From: CAYLZN01 sp964387935
Lineage (GTDB): Bacteria; Acidobacteriota; Vicinamibacteria; Vicinamibacterales; JAFNAJ01
DNA length: 15,404 nt
Reading direction: 5' to 3'
Assembly: GCA_964387935.1 (NCBI GenBank)
Contig: CAYLZN010000109.1
Span: 1-15,404, forward strand
A program made the position numbers and the translations under genes. Within the stretch, counting starts at the first letter, position 1, and every line of letters starts with the position of its first letter. Shown here one piece after another: positions 1 through 6,229 of the stretch. The notes beneath the pieces are model-generated. The model ran no database searches. It saw only the letters and a program-made list of their open reading frames with translations, and was not told the DNA's origin.

Positions 1-456
1 GCCGAGCTTTTGCGCCAGCTGCTCGTGGGTGTAGCTGCACCGCTGCATGAGGGCCGAGAGAGCCTCAGCCTCCTCGAAAGCTGTCAGGTCCTTCCGCTGC
101 AGGTTCTCCACGAGCGCCAGCTCGAGAACCTCCGCATCGTCAGCTTCCCTGATCACGACCGGGACTTCGGGGAGGCCGACCTGGACTGCGGCCTGATATC
201 GGCGCTCGCCCGCGACGATCTGAAAGCGCCCTCCCCGCTGTCGGACGATGAGAGGCTCGATGATGCCCTTTTCCGTGATCGACGCCACGAGTTCCGAGAG
301 GTCGCCCATGGCCTGTCTGGGCTGGTCCGGATTGGGATCGATGAGGTCGATGGGAATCAGCCGACCAAGGGGTTCGCCGGCGGAGGCAGTGAGCGCTTCG
401 ACGTAGTGCTCGTCGTGGCGCATCCGAACGGTCTCTGGCAGGCCGCGCTTAGCCAC
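1..456 (-). CDS. parB: ParB chromosome-partitioning protein, N-terminal part (cut by window edge)
   Basis: ParB binds centromere-like parS sites, uses CTP to slide and spread on DNA, and stimulates the ATPase of ParA to segregate chromosome origins. The 152 visible residues contain the ParB/Srx CTPase fold: the LIDPNPDQPR segment at about 38-47, the GERRYQAA (GERR) box at 83-90 and ENLQRKDLTAFEEAEA at 117-132, all diagnostic. Translation breaks off at the start of the central helix-turn-helix domain, so the rest of the DNA-binding domain and the C-terminal dimerisation domain lie outside the window. I chose the GTG start at 456-454 because a GAGGAGG ribosome site lies nine bases upstream; an in-frame TTG two codons earlier would sit too close to it. 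The GTG overlaps the parA stop (GTGGCTAA), so the two genes are probably translationally coupled. Confidence 0.96.
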   Translation of the reverse strand, partial: MAKRGLPETVRMRHDEHYVEALTASAGEPLGRLIPIDLIDPNPDQPRQAMGDLSELVASITEKGIIEPLIVRQRGGRFQIVAGERRYQAAVQVGLPEVPVVIREADDAEVLELALVENLQRKDLTAFEEAEALSALMQRCSYTHEQLAQKLG

Positions 457-1204
457 GGTCAATGACCTCCTCGCACAGGCGGTAGTACTCAGCCGCGCCC
501 GAGGAGTCCGGCGCAAACGAGAAGATGGACTCCTTGTAGGCTGGGCTCTCTTCGAGCCGGACGCTCTTCGTGATCACAGTGTTGAAGACCTTGGAGCCGA
601 AGACGCGATTGATCTGGTTCTTGATGTCCCGGCCCAACGACGTCCGGCGGTCGTGCATCGTGATCAGGACACCCAGGATCTTGAGACCAGGATTCGCTCT
701 CGCCCTGACCTTCTCGACGGTCTCCAGCAGGTCGTCAGTGCCTTCGAGCGCAAAGTACGACGACTGAATTGGAATGAGGAGATGCGTGGAGGCAACGAGG
801 GCATTCACGGTGAGAAGGCCTAGCGTCGGCGGACAGTCGACCACGATCGAGGCGTACTGAGATTGGATGGGGTCGATGCATTCCTTGAGTCGGAAATGCG
901 CGTCGAGTTCGCCAACGAGCTTGGCCTCGAGCTTGGCCAGGGCGATCCGGGCCGGTGCCACATCGAGGTTGGGTGTGGGCGACGGGACGACCACGCCCTT
1001 GAGGCCCACGGAGGTGTCCGTGAGGGCGTCAAAAAGGCTCAGCTTGACCCCGTGCACATCCAGGAACGACATGGTGCTGTTGGCCTGAGGGTCGAGGTCG
1101 ATGAGCAGCGTCTTCCGACCGCGCATGGCCAGAGCTGCGGCGAGGTTGATCGCGGTCGTGGTCTTTCCCACGCCGCCCTTCTGATTGGCAACGGCGAGAA
1201 TCAT
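449..1204 (-). CDS. parA: ParA/Soj-type chromosome-partitioning ATPase
   Basis: 251 residues, the usual length of chromosomal Soj/ParA without an N-terminal DNA-binding extension. The deviant Walker A motif KGGVGKTT is at residues 9-16, with the signature lysine K9; the Walker A' motif LLIDLDPQAN is at about 33-42, and Walker B IVVDCPPTLG at about 120-129. Family knowledge: ATP-bound ParA dimerises on the nucleoid and pulls or relays ParB-parS complexes. The gene lies 7 bases after the BFN gene and overlaps parB, so the three form one transcription unit. No purine-rich ribosome site precedes the ATG, which suggests translation depends on ribosomes finishing the upstream gene. Unlike the classic layout, gidA/gidB (mnmG/rsmG) are not adjacent here. 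Confidence 0.96.
   Translation of the reverse strand: MILAVANQKGGVGKTTTAINLAAALAMRGRKTLLIDLDPQANSTMSFLDVHGVKLSLFDALTDTSVGLKGVVVPSPTPNLDVAPARIALAKLEAKLVGELDAHFRLKECIDPIQSQYASIVVDCPPTLGLLTVNALVASTHLLIPIQSSYFALEGTDDLLETVEKVRARANPGLKILGVLITMHDRRTSLGRDIKNQINRVFGSKVFNTVITKSVRLEESPAYKESIFSFAPDSSGAAEYYRLCEEVIDRG
466..472 (-). promoter_or_regulatory. Ribosome-binding site of parB
   Basis: GAGGAGG on the minus strand, nine bases before the GTG start of parB and lying inside the last codons of parA. It is a near-perfect Shine-Dalgarno sequence and decides the GTG start over an upstream TTG. Confidence 0.8.
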
Positions 1205-1211
1205 GGCCCGA

Positions 1212-1697
1212 CTACATCTTGTACTTGCCGAGATCGTCCGAGGAGAGGCTCTCCAGCCACTTCTGGAGCTTGTCGTTGTCCGCCTTCGAGGATGACGTAT
1301 CGGTCGCCCTGGCTGCGTCGATCACGGATTCCTCGACGAAGATGGGCGCCCGCGCGCGAAGTGCGAGTGCAATCGCGTCGCTTGGCCTCGCGTCGACCGC
1401 GACCAGGTCCGCACCAACCCTGAGATAGATGAGTGCGTAGAACGTGTTGTCCCGCAACTCCGTCACCGCCACCCGTTCGATGGCCCCCTTGAGGTCGGTG
1501 ATCACGTTCCGCAGGAGATCGTGAGTCATGGGACGTGGCGGCGTGACGTTTTCGATCTGCAGCGCAATGGCATTCGCCTCGAACACCCCGACCCAAATCG
1601 GCAGGACGCGATCCCCCTGCTCGTCTTTGAGGACAACGATGGGCGTGTTGGTGATGGGGTCCACCATGAGCCCCTTGATCGTCATCTCGATTTGCAT
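1212..1697 (-). CDS. Bifunctional nuclease (BFN/DUF151) family protein
   Basis: The 161-residue product matches the BFN/DUF151 family, named after plant and Thermotoga proteins with reported DNase/RNase activity; its role in most bacteria is not established. Recognisable conserved stretches are IKGLMVDPITNTPIVVL (about 7-23), LPIWVGVFEANAIAL (32-46), PRPMTHDLL (55-63) and DARPSDAIALALRARAPIFV (102-121). A charged, Ser/Asp-rich tail follows at about 130-161. I prefer the ATG at 1697 because GCAGAGG lies eight bases upstream and family members begin close to this point; a GTG at 1715 would add six residues (MAEARA) but has no clear ribosome site. It is the first gene of a BFN-parA-parB unit and follows its own promoter-like element. 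Confidence 0.9.
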   Translation of the reverse strand: MQIEMTIKGLMVDPITNTPIVVLKDEQGDRVLPIWVGVFEANAIALQIENVTPPRPMTHDLLRNVITDLKGAIERVAVTELRDNTFYALIYLRVGADLVAVDARPSDAIALALRARAPIFVEESVIDAARATDTSSSKADNDKLQKWLESLSSDDLGKYKM

Positions 1698-1705
1698 CGC
1701 CCGTG

Positions 1706-1712
1706 CCTCTGC
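1706..1712 (-). promoter_or_regulatory. Ribosome-binding site of the BFN gene
   Basis: GCAGAGG on the minus strand with an eight-base spacer to the ATG at 1697-1695. It favours that ATG over the in-frame GTG at 1715. Confidence 0.6.
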
Positions 1713-1738
1713 CACGCCAGACCGGTCAGCGGTCCGTT

Positions 1739-1751
1739 GCCTAACCTAGGC
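1739..1751. repeat. Inverted repeat over the -10 of the BFN-parAB promoter
   Basis: GCCTA-ACC-TAGGC, a perfect 5-bp inverted repeat with a 3-base centre. It covers the -10 hexamer and the predicted start of transcription, a typical place for a repressor operator. It could equally be a chance palindrome, and no regulator can be named. Confidence 0.4.
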
Positions 1752-1771
1752 TTCCCTGCCGACGGTGTCAA
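1743..1771 (-). promoter_or_regulatory. Predicted sigma70-type promoter for BFN-parA-parB
   Basis: On the minus strand a perfect TTGACA -35 hexamer (1771-1766) is followed by exactly 17 bases and a TAGGTT -10 (1748-1743), which keeps the three most conserved -10 positions (T1, A2, T6). The predicted transcription start is near 1736, giving a leader of about 40 bases to the BFN ATG. The -35 hexamer contains the TGA stop of miaB, so the promoter is built into the end of that gene. The architecture matches the tolQ promoter in this window. Confidence 0.55.
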
Positions 1772-3147
1772 GCAGACGCCGTCACCCGCCTGCCCCAGAG
1801 GCTGTGTGGACCCGCTCGTTCGAGACGCACCTCCACGACCTGACCGAGGAGGTGCACGGATCCGGGCAGGTTGACGGCCGTGTTCTGGGACGTGCGCCCG
1901 GTCACTTCATGGTCGCGGCGCCGGCTGGCGCCATCGACGAGGACCGCGACCGTGGTGCCGAGAAGGCCCTCGTGCTGCTCGAGCTGAATGCTCCGCTGCA
2001 GGGCCTGCAACGCCACGATGCGCCGCGTCTTCTCGGACTCGGGGACGTCATCCGGCATCCGCCTGGCCGCGAGCGTACCGGGCCGGGGCGAGTACTTGAA
2101 CGAGAACATGCTGCTGAACCTGACGGTTCGGGCCAGCGCCAGGGTCTCTTCGAAGTCCTCCTCGGTCTCCCCAGGAAAACCGACGATCATGTCCGTCGAA
2201 ATGGCCAGGTCCGGCATCTCGCGACGCAGGTCCGACACGAGTTGGAGGTACCAGGCGCGGCTGTGCCGACGCCGCATCGCGTGCAGGATGCGGGTCGAAC
2301 CAGACTGGACTGGCAGGTGGATGTGGCGACAGACCTTCGGGAGGTCGCGCATCGCCGAGATGAGGCGTCTCCCGACGTGGCGAGGATGCGGGCTCGCAAA
2401 CCGGATGCGATCGACCCCGTCAATGGCGGACACGCGGGCCAGGAGGTCGGCAAAGTCACAGCCGGGAGCGTCCGGCGCCTGGTAGTGGTTCACGATCTGG
2501 CCGAGCAGGTGCACCTCGCGTCGTCCCGAGGCGGCGGCTTCGCGGACGTCGTCGAGAACCTCGGCAACCGGGCGCATCCGCTCGTGGCCGCGAGTCATCG
2601 GGACGACACAGAACGAGCAGAAATCGTTGCACCCCTCGATGATGGTGACGTAGGCGCGCGCCGGGTCGCCACGGCGCACCACGCCGAGCGGGAACGACAC
2701 GTCCTCGTAAGGGTTCACATCGACAAGGGGCCTCCGACGAGGCAACTCGCTGGGGGCGGCCGTCCGTTGCGCCAGGAGCGCCGGTAATTGCTTGAGCGCC
2801 TGCGTACCCACCACCACGTCGATCATGCCGGAACGCCTGGTCAGACCTCCCTGCTCCTGCTGCGCCACGCAGCCCGTCACCGCAACGAGCGGCCTGGCGC
2901 CCGTTGCATGAGCGGTCGCCTGGAGCTCGCCAAGCCGGGAGTAGAGCTTGTCTTCGGCGTGCTCACGTACCGCACACGTGTTGATCACCACCACGTCGGC
3001 GGCACCGGAGTCGGTCGCCGGCGCGTAGCCGGATTCCTCGAGGAGTCCCGCGAGTCGCTCCGAGTCGTGCACGTTCATCTGGCAGCCGAACGTCTCGATG
3101 ACGTAGGTCTTCGGCCGCCCGGTATCGTCCGCGTGATCGTCAGCCAC
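1768..3147 (-). CDS. miaB: MiaB, tRNA-2-methylthio-N6-isopentenyladenosine (ms2i6A37) synthase
   Basis: A radical-SAM methylthiotransferase that adds a methylthio group at C2 of i6A37 in tRNAs reading UNN codons, using two 4Fe-4S clusters. The N-terminal UPF0004 domain supplies the cysteines of the auxiliary cluster at about C22 (TFGCQMNVHDSERL), C58 (NTCAVREHAEDK) and C93 (TGCVAQQ). The radical-SAM motif CNDFCSFC gives C173, C177 and C180. A TRAM-like tRNA-binding segment occupies roughly the last 65 residues. Length (459 residues) is normal. The NTCAVRE and GCNDFCSFCVVPMTRG signatures point to MiaB rather than RimO or MtaB. The GTG start at 3147 overlaps the recN stop by 8 bases, so the two genes are cotranscribed. 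miaA is not in the window. Confidence 0.95.
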   Translation of the reverse strand: MADDHADDTGRPKTYVIETFGCQMNVHDSERLAGLLEESGYAPATDSGAADVVVINTCAVREHAEDKLYSRLGELQATAHATGARPLVAVTGCVAQQEQGGLTRRSGMIDVVVGTQALKQLPALLAQRTAAPSELPRRRPLVDVNPYEDVSFPLGVVRRGDPARAYVTIIEGCNDFCSFCVVPMTRGHERMRPVAEVLDDVREAAASGRREVHLLGQIVNHYQAPDAPGCDFADLLARVSAIDGVDRIRFASPHPRHVGRRLISAMRDLPKVCRHIHLPVQSGSTRILHAMRRRHSRAWYLQLVSDLRREMPDLAISTDMIVGFPGETEEDFEETLALARTVRFSSMFSFKYSPRPGTLAARRMPDDVPESEKTRRIVALQALQRSIQLEQHEGLLGTTVAVLVDGASRRRDHEVTGRTSQNTAVNLPGSVHLLGQVVEVRLERAGPHSLWGRRVTASA

Positions 3148-4840
3148 CCAGGTTCGCCTTTCGCTTTCGCCTTTCGCTTTCGCCTTTCGCCAGACCTTCG
3201 TTTCCCTCAGGGAGCTGCCTGGCGTTCAGGAGGGCACGGGCACCCTCGACCACGGCTGGGGTGTGAGCGCTCCCAGCCATCATCCTGGCAAGCTCGTCGA
3301 TGCGCTCGTCTTCCGAAAGACGTTCCACCAAGGTCGCAGTCCTGCCGCCGCGCACCTCCTTGCTGACCCGGTAGTGGACGTGCCCGTGAGCGGCGACTTG
3401 TGGCAGGTGCGTGATGCACAGCACTTGAAAGGCGCCTCCGAGCTTCCGCAGGCGCGCGCCTACGGCGTCGGCCGCCCGTCCCCCGATCCCGGCGTCGACT
3501 TCGTCGAAGATCAGCGTCTTGCCCGCCTGGTCGAGCGATGCCAGTGTCTTCAGGCCGAGCATGATGCGCGACAGCTCTCCGCCGGAGGCGATGCGCGCGA
3601 GCGGCTTCGGCGCCTCCCCCACGTTCGCCGACAGGTAGAACTCGGCCACGTCGATGCCCCGTCCGGACCACTGCCCCTCCGGCAGTTCGTCCGTGCCAAA
3701 CCTGACCTCGCAGGTCGTGCCTGGCATGGCCAGTGAGGTCAGTTCCCGCCCAAGGTCTGCCGCGAACGGCCGGGCACAGGTCCGGCGCTGAAAGCTAAGA
3801 TGGCGGGCAAGGTCGAGATATCTGACCCGCTCCGTCGCGAGTCGATCCTGGAGGACGGCCAGCCGGTCGGTAGCCGTCGACAGCGCCTCCCGCTCGGCGA
3901 CAAGAGAAGTCCGTCGGGCGAGGACATCGCCGAGCGTGGGTCCGTAGCGCCGCTTCAGGCGCTCGATCGCAGCGAGGCGATCCTCCACCTGCTGCAGGCG
4001 CTCCGGAGACGTGTCCAGATGTGTCAGGCGCTCGCGCAGCCGGTACACGACGTCCTCCAACTGAGCCTGCACGCTCGTTCTCACCTCGTCCAGCCCCCCG
4101 AACGCCGGGTCGAGCGTGGCGAGTTCGCCAATCTTTCGCCACGTGAGCGTGAGCTTCTCGAGGACTGCGCCCTCCCCCTCGTAGAGATTGGCGTAGGCCT
4201 CGGAGTACAGGCGCTGCAGGCGGTCGGCGTTGACCCGGATCTGCCTCGTCTGCAGCAGTTCGTCGTCTTCACCGGGCCTGACATCAAGGCGGTCCAGTTC
4301 GGCCAACTGGAAGTTCAGCACGTCGAGCCTCGCCGACCGCTCCCGTTCGTCGAGATCGAGAGCCGCCAGCGCGTCGCGTGATTCCTTCCAGCGACCGTAG
4401 GCGTGACCCACGTCCGTCGCGAGCGACTCCAGGCCGCCGTATCGATCGAGAACGGCCACGTGGGTGGCCGGGTCGAGCAAGGCCTGGTGGTCGTGCTGGC
4501 CGTGGAGATCGATGAGGGGTGCGGTGAAGGCCCGGAGGTCCTGCGAGGAGACGAGCGTGCCATCGACGAACGCCCGGGACCGCCCGGTCGCGGAGATCTC
4601 GCGCCGAATCACATGTTCATTTCCGCCATCATCATCGAGGATCGCTTGAACTATCGCCTTCTCTTCGCCATCCCGGACGAGCTCCCCAGAAGCTCTGCCA
4701 CCGAGCAGCAGGTCCACGGCACCGACGACAATCGACTTGCCGGCGCCGGTCTCGCCGGTGAGGACGTTGAGCCCTGGCGCGAGCTCCAGGGCCACGGCGT
4801 CGATGATGGCGAGCCGCTCGATGCTCAGGTAGCGCAGCAT
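3140..4840 (-). CDS. recN: RecN, SMC-like DNA repair ATPase
   Basis: RecN acts in recombinational repair of double-strand breaks, tethering DNA. The 566-residue protein has the expected layout: an N-terminal ABC half with Walker A GETGAGKS (about 29-36) and the family-typical DLHGQHDHQALLD (111-123); a helical, coiled-coil centre (about 150-345); and a C-terminal ABC half with the signature LARIASGGELSRIML (414-428), Walker B LIFDEVDAGIGG (443-454) and the H-loop histidine in ITHLPQVAAHG (476-486). Conserved homology ends near residue 550; the final 15 or so residues are a basic, repeat-encoded tail (see 3155-3190). The ATG at 4840 has only a weak ribosome site. An extended -10 promoter with a LexA-like element lies just upstream, which would suit the SOS control of recN known in other bacteria. 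Confidence 0.96.
   Translation of the reverse strand: MLRYLSIERLAIIDAVALELAPGLNVLTGETGAGKSIVVGAVDLLLGGRASGELVRDGEEKAIVQAILDDDGGNEHVIRREISATGRSRAFVDGTLVSSQDLRAFTAPLIDLHGQHDHQALLDPATHVAVLDRYGGLESLATDVGHAYGRWKESRDALAALDLDERERSARLDVLNFQLAELDRLDVRPGEDDELLQTRQIRVNADRLQRLYSEAYANLYEGEGAVLEKLTLTWRKIGELATLDPAFGGLDEVRTSVQAQLEDVVYRLRERLTHLDTSPERLQQVEDRLAAIERLKRRYGPTLGDVLARRTSLVAEREALSTATDRLAVLQDRLATERVRYLDLARHLSFQRRTCARPFAADLGRELTSLAMPGTTCEVRFGTDELPEGQWSGRGIDVAEFYLSANVGEAPKPLARIASGGELSRIMLGLKTLASLDQAGKTLIFDEVDAGIGGRAADAVGARLRKLGGAFQVLCITHLPQVAAHGHVHYRVSKEVRGGRTATLVERLSEDERIDELARMMAGSAHTPAVVEGARALLNARQLPEGNEGLAKGESERRKRKANLGG
3155..3190. repeat. 13-bp tandem repeat (2.8 copies) at the end of recN
   Basis: Two perfect copies of the plus-strand unit CGCCTTTCGCTTT (3155-3167, 3168-3180) and ten bases of a third (3181-3190). 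Because 13 is not a multiple of three, each copy is read in a different frame, giving RecN tail segments such as KGESE, RRKRK and AN. The array ends 8 bases before the miaB start codon and supplies the purine-rich bases in front of it. Confidence 0.9.
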
Positions 4841-4864
4841 GGGTAGGCGGGGTGAGAAAGTCGC

Positions 4865-4878
4865 AGAACTCTCATTCT
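4865..4878. promoter_or_regulatory. Candidate LexA/SOS-box-like operator upstream of recN
   Basis: AGAAC-TCTC-ATTCT, that is GAAC-N4-ATTC flanked by A and T. It differs at one base from the core GAAC-N4-GTTC of the LexA box known in Firmicutes and Actinobacteria. It overlaps the recN -10 hexamer, where a bound repressor would block transcription. Which LexA box this lineage uses is unknown to me, so this is a tentative call. Confidence 0.3.
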
Positions 4879-4882
4879 ATCA
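4874..4882 (-). promoter_or_regulatory. Predicted extended -10 promoter of recN
   Basis: Minus-strand TGATAGAAT: a TG dinucleotide, one base, then TAGAAT, which matches TATAAT at five of six positions. No good -35 hexamer is seen at the right distance (CCCGGT), consistent with an extended -10 type. Transcription would start near 4867, about 27 bases before the recN ATG. It faces away from, and its footprint overlaps, the tolQ promoter. Confidence 0.45.
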
Positions 4883-4887
4883 GGCTT

Positions 4888-4916
4888 TTGACAGCTACCG
4901 GGGTGCGTGCTACGCT
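4888..4916 (+). promoter_or_regulatory. Predicted sigma70-type promoter of the tol-pal operon
   Basis: A perfect TTGACA -35 (4888-4893), exactly 17 bases, and TACGCT (4911-4916), which keeps the key T, A and final T of the -10. The start of transcription would be near 4923, leaving a leader of about 45 bases before the TTG start of tolQ. This is among the best promoter matches in the window and sits correctly upstream of a seven-gene plus-strand block. Confidence 0.65.
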
Positions 4917-4955
4917 TCCCTACTCTCACGCGCGGAGCGCGCCGGAGTTGCACTT

Positions 4956-4962
4956 GCGGAGG
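4956..4962 (+). promoter_or_regulatory. Ribosome-binding site deciding the tolQ start
   Basis: GCGGAGG followed by a five-base spacer and TTG at 4968. No ATG opens the tolQ frame between the promoter and the conserved region, so this site is the main reason for choosing the TTG. A later GTG at 5022 is only two bases from a GGGGGAGG and is less likely. Confidence 0.5.
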
Positions 4963-4967
4963 CCCGT

Positions 4968-5729
4968 TTGCACAGGTTTGTCGGCTTGCTGCTTGCCCTG
5001 CAGCCGGGGCCGGGGGAGGTCGTGCCCGAGGCTCAGGCTCATGACGTCATTTCTCTGATTGCCCGTTCGGGTCCCGTCGCCAAGTTCGTCCTCGCCCTGC
5101 TGGTGATCTTCTCGGTCATCTCCTGGGCCATCGTCCTGGTCAAGTGGCTGGAGTTCGCGAGGGCCAGTCGCCAGACGGCCAGCTTCCTCGAGGTCTTCCG
5201 GCGGAGCGCGAAGTTCTCCGAGGTTCAGGCCGTCTGCAAGGCGCTCGACCGGAGTCCGCTGGTGGGGCTGTTCCAGGCGGGTTATGCGGAGATCAACGCG
5301 CAGCTGAGGGGGCAGCAGGGTGCTGGCGAGGCCCGGCCATCGGCGGGCGCCCCGCGTCATACGTTGAAGAGTCTCGAGGCGGTGGACCGGGCCCTGCTCC
5401 GGGCAGCCGCGTCGGAAGTGTCGCGGCTGGAGCGACGGATCCCGTTCCTGGCCACGACGGCGAGCATCACCCCCTTCATCGGGCTTTTCGGCACGGTGTG
5501 GGGCATCATGACGTCGTTCCAGTCGATTGCGGCCACCGGCGCCACGAACCTGAGCATCGTCGCGCCTGGCATTGCGGAGGCGCTGATTGCCACGGCGGCC
5601 GGGCTGTTTGCGGCGATTCCGGCCGTCTATTTCTTCAACTGGTTCACGCACCGCGTGAAGGAGCTCGCGACCGAGATGGACGATTTCTCGCTCGAGTTCC
5701 TGAACATCTGCGAGCGCAACTTCACCTAG
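4968..5729 (+). CDS. tolQ: TolQ, proton-channel subunit of the Tol-Pal motor
   Basis: An inner-membrane protein of the MotA/TolQ/ExbB family. With TolR it forms the proton channel that energises the TolA-like transducer during outer-membrane constriction. With the TTG start the product has 253 residues, normal for TolQ. Membrane segments lie at about 39-58 (FVLALLVIFSVISWAIVL), 160-185 and 203-226. The family signature is clear in TPFIGLFGTVWGIM (168-181) and PGIAEALIATAAGLFAAIPAV (200-220), which contain the channel-lining threonines. A hydrophobic stretch FVGLLLAL near the N-terminus appears only if the TTG is used; the reading frame stays open upstream to 4839, and a GTG at 5022 is the alternative. 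First gene of the operon, 12 bases before tolR. ExbB is the main alternative name; tolB and pal downstream decide for TolQ. Confidence 0.93.
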   Translation: MHRFVGLLLALQPGPGEVVPEAQAHDVISLIARSGPVAKFVLALLVIFSVISWAIVLVKWLEFARASRQTASFLEVFRRSAKFSEVQAVCKALDRSPLVGLFQAGYAEINAQLRGQQGAGEARPSAGAPRHTLKSLEAVDRALLRAAASEVSRLERRIPFLATTASITPFIGLFGTVWGIMTSFQSIAATGATNLSIVAPGIAEALIATAAGLFAAIPAVYFFNWFTHRVKELATEMDDFSLEFLNICERNFT

Positions 5730-5741
5730 GCCCAGGACGTC

Positions 5742-6209
5742 GTGCCGAAACTGCAGGGCGGAGTCCAGGACACAGCCGGCGGCCGGGGACGTCGGCGCTC
5801 GCCGCGGGTGGCGACCACGCTGTCGGAGATCAACGTCGTGCCGCTCGTCGACGTCATGCTGGTGCTGCTCATCATCTTCATGGTGGCGGCGCCGATGCTG
5901 CATCGCGGCGTGGACGTGAACCTGCCCGTGGCGAGGAGCGCGCCGCAGATCACCTCCGAGCGGCTGTTCGTGACCGTGCCTGCGAGCTTCAGGCGCGACC
6001 GGCGCGTACAGTTGGAGGACGAAGCGATTCGTCTCGACGTGCTGCAGGAGCGGATCCGCCAGGCCATGGAGTCGCGCGAGCGCAAGGAAGTGTACCTCCG
6101 CGGAGATGGCGCGGTGACCCTGCAGGAGCTGATCGAGGTGATGGACCGGCTCCGGCAGGGTGGCGTGGAGCGCGTCGGCATCGTGTCGAAGCTGCCGAAT
6201 GAGCGGTAG
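5742..6209 (+). CDS. tolR: TolR, proton-channel partner of TolQ
   Basis: The 155-residue product belongs to the ExbD/TolR family. A short basic N-terminus (about 1-26, cytoplasmic) precedes a single membrane helix, INVVPLVDVMLVLLIIFMVAAPML (about 30-53). It carries the essential aspartate at D37, which takes part in proton translocation. The periplasmic domain (about 54-155) includes the usual HRGVDVNLP and EVYLRGDGAV segments and ends GVERVGIVSK. The GTG start at 5742 is preceded by CAGGA and is close behind tolQ. Twenty bases separate it from the TolA-like gene. ExbD is the only serious alternative, made unlikely by tolB, pal and cpoB in the same operon. Confidence 0.94.
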   Translation: MPKLQGGVQDTAGGRGRRRSPRVATTLSEINVVPLVDVMLVLLIIFMVAAPMLHRGVDVNLPVARSAPQITSERLFVTVPASFRRDRRVQLEDEAIRLDVLQERIRQAMESRERKEVYLRGDGAVTLQELIEVMDRLRQGGVERVGIVSKLPNER

Positions 6210-6229
6210 GGGGCCGGGTCGGACGGACC

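Noticed and set aside
1765..2787. A 340-codon plus-strand open frame opposite miaB
   Set aside because: Low-complexity Arg/Asp/Val-rich translation without any domain; miaB on the other strand carries all six expected cysteines.
5041..5050. Perfect palindrome ATGACGTCAT near the tolQ start, considered as an operator
   Set aside because: It lies within tolQ codons downstream of the predicted start; a 10-base palindrome with the common GACGTC core is not enough evidence.
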